Virus record (IMG/VR): IMGVR_UViG_3300042406_000564 | Location: 1 to 43,687 of that record | From: a virus | Strand: one strand, 5' to 3' | Length of the DNA: 43,687 nt | Part shown: one piece after another, positions 7,233 to 13,335 of the stretch | How positions within the stretch are numbered: position 1 is the first letter of the stretch | How the letters are laid out: each line of letters opens with the position of its first letter | The notes under the pieces: model-generated | The model's database searches: none | Seen by the model: only the letters and a program-made list of their open reading frames with translations | Told to the model about the DNA's origin: nothing | Made by a program: the position numbers and the translations under genes

Positions 7233-7526
7233 ATGGCTACGATCAACAACCTGCCCGAGACGATCACCAACGCGGCGATCCTTGATTTCACTGGTGCAGT
7301 GGGCTCATACAGCGGCAAGGCTCGCCGCTGCTGCTGCGGCTGCTGCGGCAACCACAGCGAAAGCCAGACAGCGATCACTCGGCAGATCAACAAGATCAAG
7401 CGGCTGGTCGCAGCCGGTCACGTCGCCGAGGTTGGGCCGAACAACATCGCGGTCGAAGTGATGAGCGGCGAAACCGACAACCACGGCGAACCGCAGGGCC
7501 GACTCTACATCGTCTACTTCAACTAA
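7233..7526 (+). CDS. Hypothetical protein with Cys cluster (CCCGCC)
   Basis: 97 aa with a GGAGAACG-type ribosome site. Residues 33-38 are CCCGCC followed by GNHSES, a dense thiol/histidine patch that could bind a metal. The rest is alpha/beta, ending in LYIVYF. First gene of the P1 operon. No family recognised. Confidence 0.5.
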   Translation: MATINNLPETITNAAILDFTGAVGSYSGKARRCCCGCCGNHSESQTAITRQINKIKRLVAAGHVAEVGPNNIAVEVMSGETDNHGEPQGRLYIVYFN

Positions 7527-7576
7527 CCAACCAACCGTACTTCACCACCAACACCACCAACACGGAGAACGCGACG

Positions 7577-7855
7577 ATGAACACCACAAGCAACACCAAG
7601 ATGGACAAGACCAAGTCGCTGATCGCGGATCACAAGTACCGGGCCATTAGCACGCTGTGCGATCTGAACGGAGTGTTCTCAGCGGCACTTGCCGAAGCAT
7701 CCAACACGGTCACTGCCAGCGAGTTGAACCTCGACCAGAGCGAGGCCTACGCCAAACTGATCGATCTGGAGTGGGAGATGGAGCGGCTTGCCAACTCGCT
7801 GACCAAGGCTCACCAAGCCGCGATGAAGATCATGGCCCGTAGTTCGGCTACCTGA
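7577..7855 (+). CDS. Hypothetical protein
   Basis: 92 aa, helical, with a Ser/Thr/Asn-rich N terminus. It uses the recurrent AACGGAGAACGCGACG ribosome site after a CACCA-rich spacer. Lies between the Cys-cluster protein and the cyclotransferase-like gene in the P1 operon. No motif found. Confidence 0.5.
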   Translation: MNTTSNTKMDKTKSLIADHKYRAISTLCDLNGVFSAALAEASNTVTASELNLDQSEAYAKLIDLEWEMERLANSLTKAHQAAMKIMARSSAT

Positions 7856-7888
7856 CTCACCACCACCACCCAAACGGAGAACGCGACG

Positions 7889-8275
7889 ATGATCCATAAG
7901 AACGTGATGCTTTTCGTGTACGGCACGCTGCGGAGCGATGCCAGCCCGTCCAACGCTCACCTGCTCGGCGGCATCCTGCTCAGCAGCCGAGCCACGGTGA
8001 GGGGCACGCTGTACGACTTCGGCCACTACCCCGGCATCGTGCTGAACGAGTTCGCGGGCGAAGTGGTCGGCGAGTTGTGGTCGGTGCCGAAGGCACAACT
8101 TAGCAGGCTCGATCACTACGAGGGCTCGGAGTACGCTCGCGTCGTGACCGAGGCCACCATGCCGGGCGGCAGCACCGTGACCGTGATGGTCTACGAGGCC
8201 TTCGACGTGGACGGTCTGGACAAGATTCCCGGCAACGATTGGACGAAGCGAGAAGTTTCCGAACAGCCCTATTGA
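7889..8275 (+). CDS. Gamma-glutamylcyclotransferase-like (AIG2/GGCT fold) protein
   Basis: 128 aa. The N terminus has the family signature LFVYGTLR (residues 8-15), then GTLYDFGHYPGIVL, VVGELW, and LDHYEGSEYARVV around residues 75-88. In that last motif the Glu is the usual catalytic acid. GGCT-fold enzymes release 5-oxoproline from gamma-glutamyl amines or related amides (for example BtrG and YtfP relatives). Within 2.5 kb lie an amidoligase and a class II glutamine amidotransferase, the classical partners of this fold, so it likely trims or transfers gamma-glutamyl groups made by the amidoligase. Its stop codon overlaps cassette P2. Confidence 0.8.
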   Translation: MIHKNVMLFVYGTLRSDASPSNAHLLGGILLSSRATVRGTLYDFGHYPGIVLNEFAGEVVGELWSVPKAQLSRLDHYEGSEYARVVTEATMPGGSTVTVMVYEAFDVDGLDKIPGNDWTKREVSEQPY

Positions 8276-8325
8276 CGCCCCGCGTCGATTGTGCTATCCT
8301 TCACCCGGTTGCGGCGGACACCGCA
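8272..8325 (+). promoter_or_regulatory. Promoter/leader cassette P2
   Basis: TTGACG (8272-8277) overlaps the stop of the upstream gene; CGAT at 8286-8289; TATCCT (8295-8300) after 17 bp. The leader hairpin is TGCGG-cggaca-CCGCA (8310-8325); the outer C-G pair of P1 is replaced by U-A, preserving pairing. Confidence 0.8.
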
Positions 8326-8351
8326 GCCAAAACCCAAACGGAGAACGAACC

Positions 8352-8780
8352 ATGCCACGCCGACCTGACCCCATGATGATGATGGCCGCGAACGCCGAGG
8401 CCTGCCCCGCACTCGACACGCTGTTACTGCTCGCACGCTACGCCATCATCACCCGTGCCGCACTGGAAATCGCACGGCTGCGAGGCGAGGCACCAATCAC
8501 CAAGGAGGATCGAGCGATGTGGACTACATTCGGAACCGCTGCACCGCAGCGGGTGGAAGTCGTGGAGGAGAAGCAACGAGGCACGACGATGATCCTGTAT
8601 CGAGGCAGCAACGCCTCGGTGCCAAGTGACACGCTGTTCGCAACGGAGTCGGATGCGTGGCTGGCGATGTATAGCAAGGCGGATGCCGAGATAACGGAAC
8701 TCTACAAACGGTCGGCAAGTCTCTACCGGGAGTTCTGCGAAGCACTCAAGCGGGAGCAGCAACAGGAGGACGCACGATGA
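8352..8780 (+). CDS. Hypothetical protein
   Basis: 142 aa from the ATG at 8352, preceded by AAACGGAGAACGAACC; the frame is open upstream but that part is leader. The N terminus is Met-rich (PMMMMAA). A helical C-terminal third ends in EALKREQQQEDAR. Coupled by ATGA to the next gene. First gene of the P2 operon; no family recognised. Confidence 0.55.
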   Translation: MPRRPDPMMMMAANAEACPALDTLLLLARYAIITRAALEIARLRGEAPITKEDRAMWTTFGTAAPQRVEVVEEKQRGTTMILYRGSNASVPSDTLFATESDAWLAMYSKADAEITELYKRSASLYREFCEALKREQQQEDAR

Positions 8781-8986
8781 GCAAGACAACGCTCTACATG
8801 ATCTCGTACCACGAGGAGGACACGCCAAGCGGAATCACGAAGGAGTGGTTCACCACGTTCAACAAGGCGATGAAGCGTCTGCGGCAACTCAAGTTGAGCG
8901 ACAGCCACGAGGTCAGGGTGCTTGAAGCGGAGCGAACGAAGGTCGGGCTGGTGGAGTTCCTCAACGTCTACGGAAAGATAGGGTGA
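8777..8986 (+). CDS. Small hypothetical protein
   Basis: 69 aa, starting in the ATGA overlap. Alpha/beta with many Lys/Glu (MISYHEEDTPSGITKEWF). No motif; P2 operon. Confidence 0.5.
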   Translation: MSKTTLYMISYHEEDTPSGITKEWFTTFNKAMKRLRQLKLSDSHEVRVLEAERTKVGLVEFLNVYGKIG

Positions 8987-8990
8987 CACG

Positions 8991-9167
8991 ATGATCGCAT
9001 GGATGAGGAGAATGATCGAGGCACACCGCAACACGTCGGAACTTGACCGGCTGCGGGCGACTGTGGAGGAACGCGACAAGCAGATCATGCTGCTTCAACT
9101 TCTCACTCGCAGGTTGCGCGACATCAACGCCGACCTCGACCATCGCATCACGGAGTTGCGGCGATGA
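8991..9167 (+). CDS. Small coiled-coil protein
   Basis: 58 aa (ATG 8991, TGA 9165-9167). A helical heptad region (LDRLRATVEERDKQIMLL) covers most of it. It follows the previous stop by 4 nt and couples by ATGA to the next gene, so it is a real reading frame despite its length. It could pair with the membrane protein encoded next. Confidence 0.55.
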   Translation: MIAWMRRMIEAHRNTSELDRLRATVEERDKQIMLLQLLTRRLRDINADLDHRITELRR

Positions 9168-9403
9168 TCCGCGACATCGTTCGCACCGCGTGCTTCATCG
9201 CCGCGATGGCTGTGGCCTGCTCGCTGCTGGTCGAGACTCGGCACCGGCTCGCCGTGATCGACCTTGCCCATCGGCAGGCTGTGGCACCAGCCCCCGTCTA
9301 CGCCACTACGCCGCCGCTGGCAGCCCCGACAACGGGGCCGCTGGCTCGGCTGGGGGCGGCGACGGTCGGGCTGGCAGACGCGGCTCTAGGGGTGATCCGG
9401 TAG
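9164..9403 (+). CDS. Small membrane-anchored protein
   Basis: 79 aa. Residues 5-24 (IVRTACFIAAMAVACSLLVE) form an N-terminal membrane segment; the rest is Ala/Pro-rich and likely periplasmic or extracytoplasmic. Last gene of the P2 operon. Coil-then-membrane pairs like this occur as spanin-type or envelope accessory proteins, but no direct sign of that role is seen. Confidence 0.5.
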   Translation: MIRDIVRTACFIAAMAVACSLLVETRHRLAVIDLAHRQAVAPAPVYATTPPLAAPTTGPLARLGAATVGLADAALGVIR

Positions 9404-9446
9404 CGATGCCTAAAAAACAGGGGTCAAAAAAAATCTTTGCAGCCTA

Positions 9447-9501
9447 TTGACGCCCCAAGCCGATACGTGTATCATTGGGACATGACGCGGCGGACACCGC
9501 G
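9447..9501 (+). promoter_or_regulatory. Promoter/leader cassette P3
   Basis: TTGACG (9447-9452), CGAT at 9461-9464, TATCAT (9470-9475), 17-bp spacing. An upstream tract with AAAAAACAGGGGTC and eight A's (9413-9433) is nearly the same as at P4. Hairpin CGCGG-cggaca-CCGCG at 9486-9501. Drives the amidoligase gene. Confidence 0.85.
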
Positions 9502-9532
9502 ACACGAGAACCAAAACGGAGAAGAACGATGA
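9482..9532 (+). CDS. Predicted 16-aa leader peptide of P3
   Basis: ATG at 9482 lies 7 nt after the -10 box, at the predicted transcription start, so the message would be leaderless. It reads MTRRTPRHENQNGEER and stops in TGA 9530-9532, overlapping the amidoligase start as ATGA. P4 has the same arrangement and P5 keeps RRTP with synonymous changes. Could equally be a by-product of a conserved hairpin. Confidence 0.35.
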   Translation: MTRRTPRHENQNGEER

Positions 9533-10362
9533 ACGCTGCCGAGATCACCTTTGGAGTTGAGATTGAGACGCACATCCCCTACGGCATCTGCCACGTCGGC
9601 GGGCACGGCTGCGGAATCCAAGTGCCGTGGCTCCCGGCTGGCTGGCTCGCCGATGGCGACCCCTCGATCCGCCCGCCCCGTGGCCGTCAGGGCTGCGAGT
9701 TCGTGAGCCCGGTTCTCAAGGGTGCCGAGGGACTTCGCCAGTTGGTCGAGGTGGTCGCCGAGATCAAGCGGCGTGGCGGCAAGGTGAACGACTCCTGCGG
9801 CATCCACGTTCACGTTGGATTCGACAAGAGGAACACGAAGGCTGTGGAGCGGCTGCTGTCGCTGGTAGCCAACCACGAAAAGGCCATCTACGCCGTGACC
9901 GGCACGAAGAACCGCGAGCGTGGCGTCGGCAGCCGTTACGGCACCTGCTGGTGCCAGAGCGTGAAGCAGTTCGGCAACGCTCGCAACGCGCTCACGAGCA
10001 GCCGTGGTCCCGCTCACTACCGATACAACGTGGTCAATCTGACCAGCCACAACCCGACCGCCGAGTTCCGTGCGTTCAGCGGCTCGCTGAACGCGACGAA
10101 GATCGTTGGCTACGTTCGGCTGTGCGTCGGGCTGGCACAGAAGGCAACCACGACGAAGCGTGCCTGCAAGTTCGACGCGGGCACCGGCCGGTTCAACCGC
10201 CGATTCAAGGAGGGCCGGGCGGAAGTGGCCCGCGTGTTCACCAGCCTCAAGTGGTTCGGCGGCAGCCCGCTCGGCGTGATCGAGGGGCCGGGCATCCCCA
10301 GCATCAAGGCCACGAAGAAGATCATGCGGGAACTGGCGAACCAGTACGACCGGCAGCCCTGA
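9529..10362 (+). CDS. Amidoligase-family enzyme
   Basis: 277 aa. The N terminus has FGVEIET (residues 8-14), then CGIHVHVG near residues 90-97, and later HYRYNVVNLTS...TAEFRAFSGSLN. These are the metal/ATP-site signatures of the putative amidoligase family, a glutamine-synthetase-like COOH-NH2 ligase. Such enzymes join a carboxylate to an amine using ATP. The family is typically encoded with GGCT-like cyclotransferases and class II amidotransferases, both present here. Likely role: amide or gamma-glutamyl modification of a small molecule, a peptide or a cell-surface component of the host. The substrate is unknown. Confidence 0.85.
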   Translation: MNAAEITFGVEIETHIPYGICHVGGHGCGIQVPWLPAGWLADGDPSIRPPRGRQGCEFVSPVLKGAEGLRQLVEVVAEIKRRGGKVNDSCGIHVHVGFDKRNTKAVERLLSLVANHEKAIYAVTGTKNRERGVGSRYGTCWCQSVKQFGNARNALTSSRGPAHYRYNVVNLTSHNPTAEFRAFSGSLNATKIVGYVRLCVGLAQKATTTKRACKFDAGTGRFNRRFKEGRAEVARVFTSLKWFGGSPLGVIEGPGIPSIKATKKIMRELANQYDRQP

Positions 10363-10381
10363 GACGGGGCGACCGACCAAC

Positions 10382-10408
10382 CCGCCAGCGGCACGTTGCC
10401 GCTGGCGG
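10382..10408 (+). terminator. 12-bp intercistronic hairpin after the amidoligase gene
   Basis: Perfect arms CCGCCAGCGGCA (10382-10393) and TGCCGCTGGCGG (10397-10408), loop CGT. No U-tract. Probably an mRNA end stabiliser or partial terminator between the amidoligase and amidotransferase genes. Confidence 0.55.
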
Positions 10409-10445
10409 CAGGACTCAAGAGACACCACCGATAGGAGACAGAACG

Positions 10446-11078
10446 ATGTGCGGCATTTTTGGATTCGTTGCGAAGCAGAACACCCGGATCAACCTGACCA
10501 CGCTGCGGCAGATCGCCACAGTGACAGAGCGGCGAGGCCCGCACGCGTGGGGCATGGCGTGGGTCGATGGTGCTGGCAAGGTGCGGACCTACAAGCAACC
10601 GGGGGCGATCACCGATTCGCTCGGGCTGCTGGCAATGGCGAAGGACGCACGGCTGCTCATCGGGCACTGCCGATGGGCGACGCACGGCGACCCGCGAACC
10701 AACACGAACAACCACCCGCACGACGGTGGCGACTCGTGGATCGTCCACAACGGAGTGATCGGCCACTACGAGGAGATTGCTGATCGGCACCGGCTTGACC
10801 TGCTCACCGACTGCGACTCCGAAGTGCTGGGGGCGATGATCCGCGACTTCCCCGGCAAGCCGATGGCACGTGCCAAGCGAGCCTGCACCGAAGCGATGGG
10901 CGACAACCCGTTCGCGATGATGGCACTGTGGCCCGACCGGCTGATCGCAGCACGGGCGAACAACCAGCCGCTACACGTGGGCGAGACTCGCGACGCGTTC
11001 TACCTTGCATCGCTGATCCACGGCTTGCCCGGTGTCGTGCAGCAACTGCCAAACGGCGAGATCGTTGAGTACGCTTGA
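10446..11078 (+). CDS. Class II glutamine amidotransferase
   Basis: 210 aa from the ATG at 10446; the same frame runs far upstream but overlaps the amidoligase gene and lacks an SD there. After Met removal Cys2 is the N-terminal nucleophile (MCGIFGF). RRGPHAWG, HCRWATHGDPRTNTNNHPH, IVHNGVIGHYEE and TDCDSE are the Ntn-type glutaminase signatures of GFAT/YafJ-like domains. It hydrolyses glutamine to ammonia and normally hands it to a partner synthase domain. No synthase domain is fused, so the neighbouring amidoligase is the natural acceptor. Length fits a stand-alone GATase domain. Confidence 0.88.
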   Translation: MCGIFGFVAKQNTRINLTTLRQIATVTERRGPHAWGMAWVDGAGKVRTYKQPGAITDSLGLLAMAKDARLLIGHCRWATHGDPRTNTNNHPHDGGDSWIVHNGVIGHYEEIADRHRLDLLTDCDSEVLGAMIRDFPGKPMARAKRACTEAMGDNPFAMMALWPDRLIAARANNQPLHVGETRDAFYLASLIHGLPGVVQQLPNGEIVEYA

Positions 11079-11087
11079 TCCACGTGC

Positions 11088-11123
11088 CGCCACTCCGCAC
11101 GGCTTGTGTCGTGCGGAGTGGCG
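11088..11123 (+). terminator. 14-bp intercistronic hairpin
   Basis: Perfect arms CGCCACTCCGCACG (11088-11101) and CGTGCGGAGTGGCG (11110-11123) with an 8-nt loop. No U-tract. Separates the amidotransferase gene from the small zinc-ribbon gene. Confidence 0.6.
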
Positions 11124-11152
11124 ACCACCACCTTCAACCCTCGGGGGCTGCG

Positions 11153-11374
11153 ATGACGAACGACCTAGTGACTGTGTGGCACTGCCCGACGTGCGGTGCC
11201 GAACTGCAAGCCGCAGGGATCGTGGAATGCGAAGGCGAGCGGATGCCGGTGTTCCAGTGCGACACGTGCGTCGTGACCAAGGACGTTTTCGGCGAGCCGT
11301 TCCGGGTGGCCCTCACGTTCGCGGTCAACGCGGCAGGCCAACCCGTGGACCCCGGCGATGACCAGATGCTCTAG
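11153..11374 (+). CDS. Small zinc-ribbon protein
   Basis: 73 aa from the ATG at 11153, chosen because the upstream part of the frame lies inside the hairpin. Two knuckles, CPTC (residues ~11-14) and CDTC (~37-40), form a treble-clef or ribbon zinc site. No catalytic residues. May bind DNA, RNA or a partner protein; function unknown. Confidence 0.55.
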   Translation: MTNDLVTVWHCPTCGAELQAAGIVECEGERMPVFQCDTCVVTKDVFGEPFRVALTFAVNAAGQPVDPGDDQML

Positions 11375-11415
11375 ACCCTTGAAAAACAGGGGTCAAAAAA
11401 AATCTGTGCAGGCTA

Positions 11416-11469
11416 TTGACGCCAACCGCCGATATGCTATCATAGGGACATGACGCGGCGGACACCGCG
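11416..11469 (+). promoter_or_regulatory. Promoter/leader cassette P4
   Basis: TTGACG (11416-11421), CGAT at 11430-11433, TATCAT (11438-11443), 16-bp spacing. The upstream tract is almost identical to that of P3. Hairpin CGCGG-cggaca-CCGCG at 11454-11469. Drives the 48-aa repeat protein gene. Confidence 0.85.
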
Positions 11470-11500
11470 ACAGGACAACGACCCGGAGAACGAACGATGA
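11450..11500 (+). CDS. Predicted 16-aa leader peptide of P4
   Basis: ATG at 11450 is at the predicted transcription start, 7 nt after TATCAT. It reads MTRRTPRQDNDPENER; TGA 11498-11500 overlaps the next ATG (11497) as ATGA. Same length, same start geometry and same terminal overlap as the P3 leader. Confidence 0.35.
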   Translation: MTRRTPRQDNDPENER

Positions 11501-11643
11501 ACGCCGCCAAGAAGATGACCCGCAAGGCTCGCTGGATCAAGACGCTGGAACTCCACGGTGCCAGCCAAGCCGCTCCCAAGGTCGCGAAGGCCTCGCCCCG
11601 CAAGGCTCGCTGGATTGCCAACCTCAAGATGCACGGCTGCTGA
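11497..11643 (+). CDS. 48-aa basic protein with an internal duplication
   Basis: ATG 11497 to TGA 11641-11643. It contains TRKARWIKTLELHG (residues 8-21) and PRKARWIANLKMHG (34-47), two copies of an RKARWIxxLxxHG unit joined by an Ala/Lys/Pro linker. pI is strongly basic. Directly behind the P4 leader with a GGAGAACG ribosome site, so likely well expressed early. The twin amphipathic basic helices suggest nucleic-acid binding or binding to a host protein; no known family comes to mind. Confidence 0.6.
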   Translation: MNAAKKMTRKARWIKTLELHGASQAAPKVAKASPRKARWIANLKMHGC

Positions 11644-11671
11644 ACCACCACCCCACAACGGAGACGAGACG

Positions 11672-11965
11672 ATGCACTGCGAAGAAAAGATTCTCAGCGA
11701 CTTCCGCGAGCGGATTGAGGCGATCATTCGCGGGCCGCACGCCCCGGTGTTCCAGCGGATGACCGCTGGCGGCACCACCGACTACGGCGTTCGGCACCAC
11801 GTGGCGGGCAAGGTGTTCACGCTTGCCCAACTCCGCGACACAGCCACGCGGCTGGAGTGGTTCGGCGTTTGCTCGATGACCAAGGCGATGCTGCTGCCGT
11901 CGCTGCTGGAGTCGGCGTACCAGTTCTGCAACGACGGCTCGCTGCCGCAAGAGATCAACGGTTGA
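11672..11965 (+). CDS. Hypothetical protein
   Basis: 97 aa from the ATG at 11672 after AACGGAGACGAGACG. Alpha/beta, with TDYGVRHHVAGKVFTLAQL in the middle and a helical end. Second gene of the P4 operon. No family recognised. Confidence 0.5.
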   Translation: MHCEEKILSDFRERIEAIIRGPHAPVFQRMTAGGTTDYGVRHHVAGKVFTLAQLRDTATRLEWFGVCSMTKAMLLPSLLESAYQFCNDGSLPQEING

Positions 11966-12001
11966 TTGTTCGGACTATCACCACCAACGGAGAACACGGC
12001 C

Positions 12002-12244
12002 ATGCTTCCCGCAACTCGGATGGACTTCAAGAAAATCAAGGACGCGATCAACAGCCTGTCGCGTCCCGACCAGCGAACGCAGCAGACAACCAAGGTTGGC
12101 GACAACCTTGCTGCGGTGGAGGCCACGCTCACGCTGATTGAAAGACTGTGCGAAGTGATTCGGCAGCAGGAGGAACTGCACCGCGAGCCGCGAGCCGCAA
12201 CGAAAAAAAATCTTGACAACCCTATTGACGGGGCAGGCCGATAG
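12002..12244 (+). CDS. Hypothetical helical protein
   Basis: 80 aa from the ATG at 12002 after ACGGAGAACACGGCC. Helical (IKDAINSLSRP, LAAVEATLTLIERLCEVIRQ), perhaps a short coiled coil. Its last ~10 codons overlap the -35 and spacer of cassette P5, so the promoter is embedded in its coding end. Confidence 0.5.
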   Translation: MLPATRMDFKKIKDAINSLSRPDQRTQQTTKVGDNLAAVEATLTLIERLCEVIRQQEELHREPRAATKKNLDNPIDGAGR

Positions 12245-12281
12245 CGATATCCTTCTGAGGTGCTGCGGCGAACGCCGCAGC
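12225..12281 (+). promoter_or_regulatory. Promoter/leader cassette P5
   Basis: TTGACG (12225-12230), CGAT at 12239-12242, TATCCT (12248-12253), 17-bp spacing; eight A's at 12203-12210 upstream, and an extra TTGACA at 12213. The hairpin is longer than in P1-P4: GCTGCGGC-gaac-GCCGCAGC (12262-12281). Drives the DUF932 gene. Confidence 0.8.
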
Positions 12282-12286
12282 GATGA
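12260..12286 (+). CDS. Predicted 8-aa leader peptide of P5
   Basis: GTG at 12260 is exactly 7 nt after the -10 box. It reads MLRRTPQR then TGA (12284-12286). Relative to P1-P4 the RRTP codons differ only at two third positions (CGA for CGG, ACG for ACA). Too short to trust alone. Confidence 0.3.
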   Translation: MLRRTPQR

Positions 12287-12335
12287 CTAGACGGACTGAG
12301 TAGGTTTGAAACCAACAACCAAGGAGACGATGACC

Positions 12336-13223
12336 ATGAGCGAGACTATTGACAACGCGGTGGCACAGCAGGTTCGGTCGGCGTTCCCGTTCACCGTGGA
12401 CAAGTTCCCGCTGACCGGCCCCGATGGGATGCGGACTCCCCACTACGGGCTGTTCCGCAGCGACAGCGGGCAGTGCGTCGCCGGGGCCGTTTCCGGCAGG
12501 TACGTGCCGCACACCACCGAGGACGTGCTGGCTCTGGTGGAGGCGGCTGGCTCAGTGTTCGGCGGAACCGCTGCCGTGCAGACGCACTTTGATGACGGCC
12601 ACTACGTGACTGTGCAGCCGTCGCGAGAGTACCGGCTTGCGGTGTTTGGGAACAGCGACAACGTGTTCCCGCGACTGATCCTCGACGCACCATACGGTGG
12701 CATGGGTTCATTCACGGGGACGGTCGGGCTGTTCCGTGACTTGTGCCGCAACCTGTCGCGGCTGCGGAGCGTCTCGTCCGCCACGGTGTCGGTGATCCAC
12801 AACAGCAACCTCCGCTCGCGGATGGACGAACTTCGCACGACGTTCGCCAGCCTTGATGCAGGGTGGCAGAACCTGTCGCTCGTCGTTCGGCAGATGGAGG
12901 ATCGCCGCGTGCGGATGGTGGACTTCCTCAACGCCGTGTACGGTGAGCCGGGTGAGCGTGACGGTCGCTCGCTGACCATCCACAAGAACCGAACCGAGGC
13001 GATCTTCAATCGCCTGCTCCGCGAGCGGGTTCAGTCCAGTCGCGGTGACATCGGCAACGACTTCGTGGTGTCGGGATGGGAGGCGTGGAACGCCGTGCAG
13101 GGATACGTGCAGCACGACAAGACTCGACGCGGCTCGCCATCGGAAATGGATCGGGTGGTGCGATCACTGCACGATTCCGCAGTGGCTCGTGCCGAGAGAC
13201 TTGTGTTTGAAATGGCGGTCTAG
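12336..13223 (+). CDS. DUF932 (phage/plasmid-like) protein
   Basis: 295 aa from the ATG at 12336, which sits 8 nt after AAGGAG; an ATG at 12330 is too close to it. Recognisable features: YVPHTTEDVLALVEAAG, an FTGTVGLFRDLCRNL-type core, and the helical C-terminal half common to the DUF932 / phage-plasmid-like TIGR03299-type family. Members are found on phages and plasmids beside replication or recombination genes; the biochemical role is not established. It has its own promoter (P5) and a strong terminator directly after, so it is expressed as a single-gene unit. Confidence 0.75.
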   Translation: MSETIDNAVAQQVRSAFPFTVDKFPLTGPDGMRTPHYGLFRSDSGQCVAGAVSGRYVPHTTEDVLALVEAAGSVFGGTAAVQTHFDDGHYVTVQPSREYRLAVFGNSDNVFPRLILDAPYGGMGSFTGTVGLFRDLCRNLSRLRSVSSATVSVIHNSNLRSRMDELRTTFASLDAGWQNLSLVVRQMEDRRVRMVDFLNAVYGEPGERDGRSLTIHKNRTEAIFNRLLRERVQSSRGDIGNDFVVSGWEAWNAVQGYVQHDKTRRGSPSEMDRVVRSLHDSAVARAERLVFEMAV

Positions 13224-13258
13224 TCCCCCGCCAGAGCCTTGCCGCAAGGCTTGGCTCG

Positions 13259-13306
13259 CCGGGGCGGGCGGTTCCTCCGTTCTCCCGCCCGCCCCGGTTT
13301 CTTTTT
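13259..13306 (+). terminator. Intrinsic terminator after the DUF932 gene
   Basis: Perfect 13-bp stem CCGGGGCGGGCGG (13259-13271) / CCGCCCGCCCCGG (13285-13297), followed by TTTCTTTTT (13298-13306). The best rho-independent terminator in the window. It separates the early cassettes from the replication genes. Confidence 0.9.
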
Positions 13307-13335
13307 CAACGAACGGCACAACCACCGAGGGAAAC

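Noticed and set aside
9627-10445. Upstream in-frame extension of the class II amidotransferase
   Set aside because: It lies wholly on top of the amidoligase gene and would destroy the N-terminal Cys nucleophile; the ATG at 10446 follows a good ribosome site.
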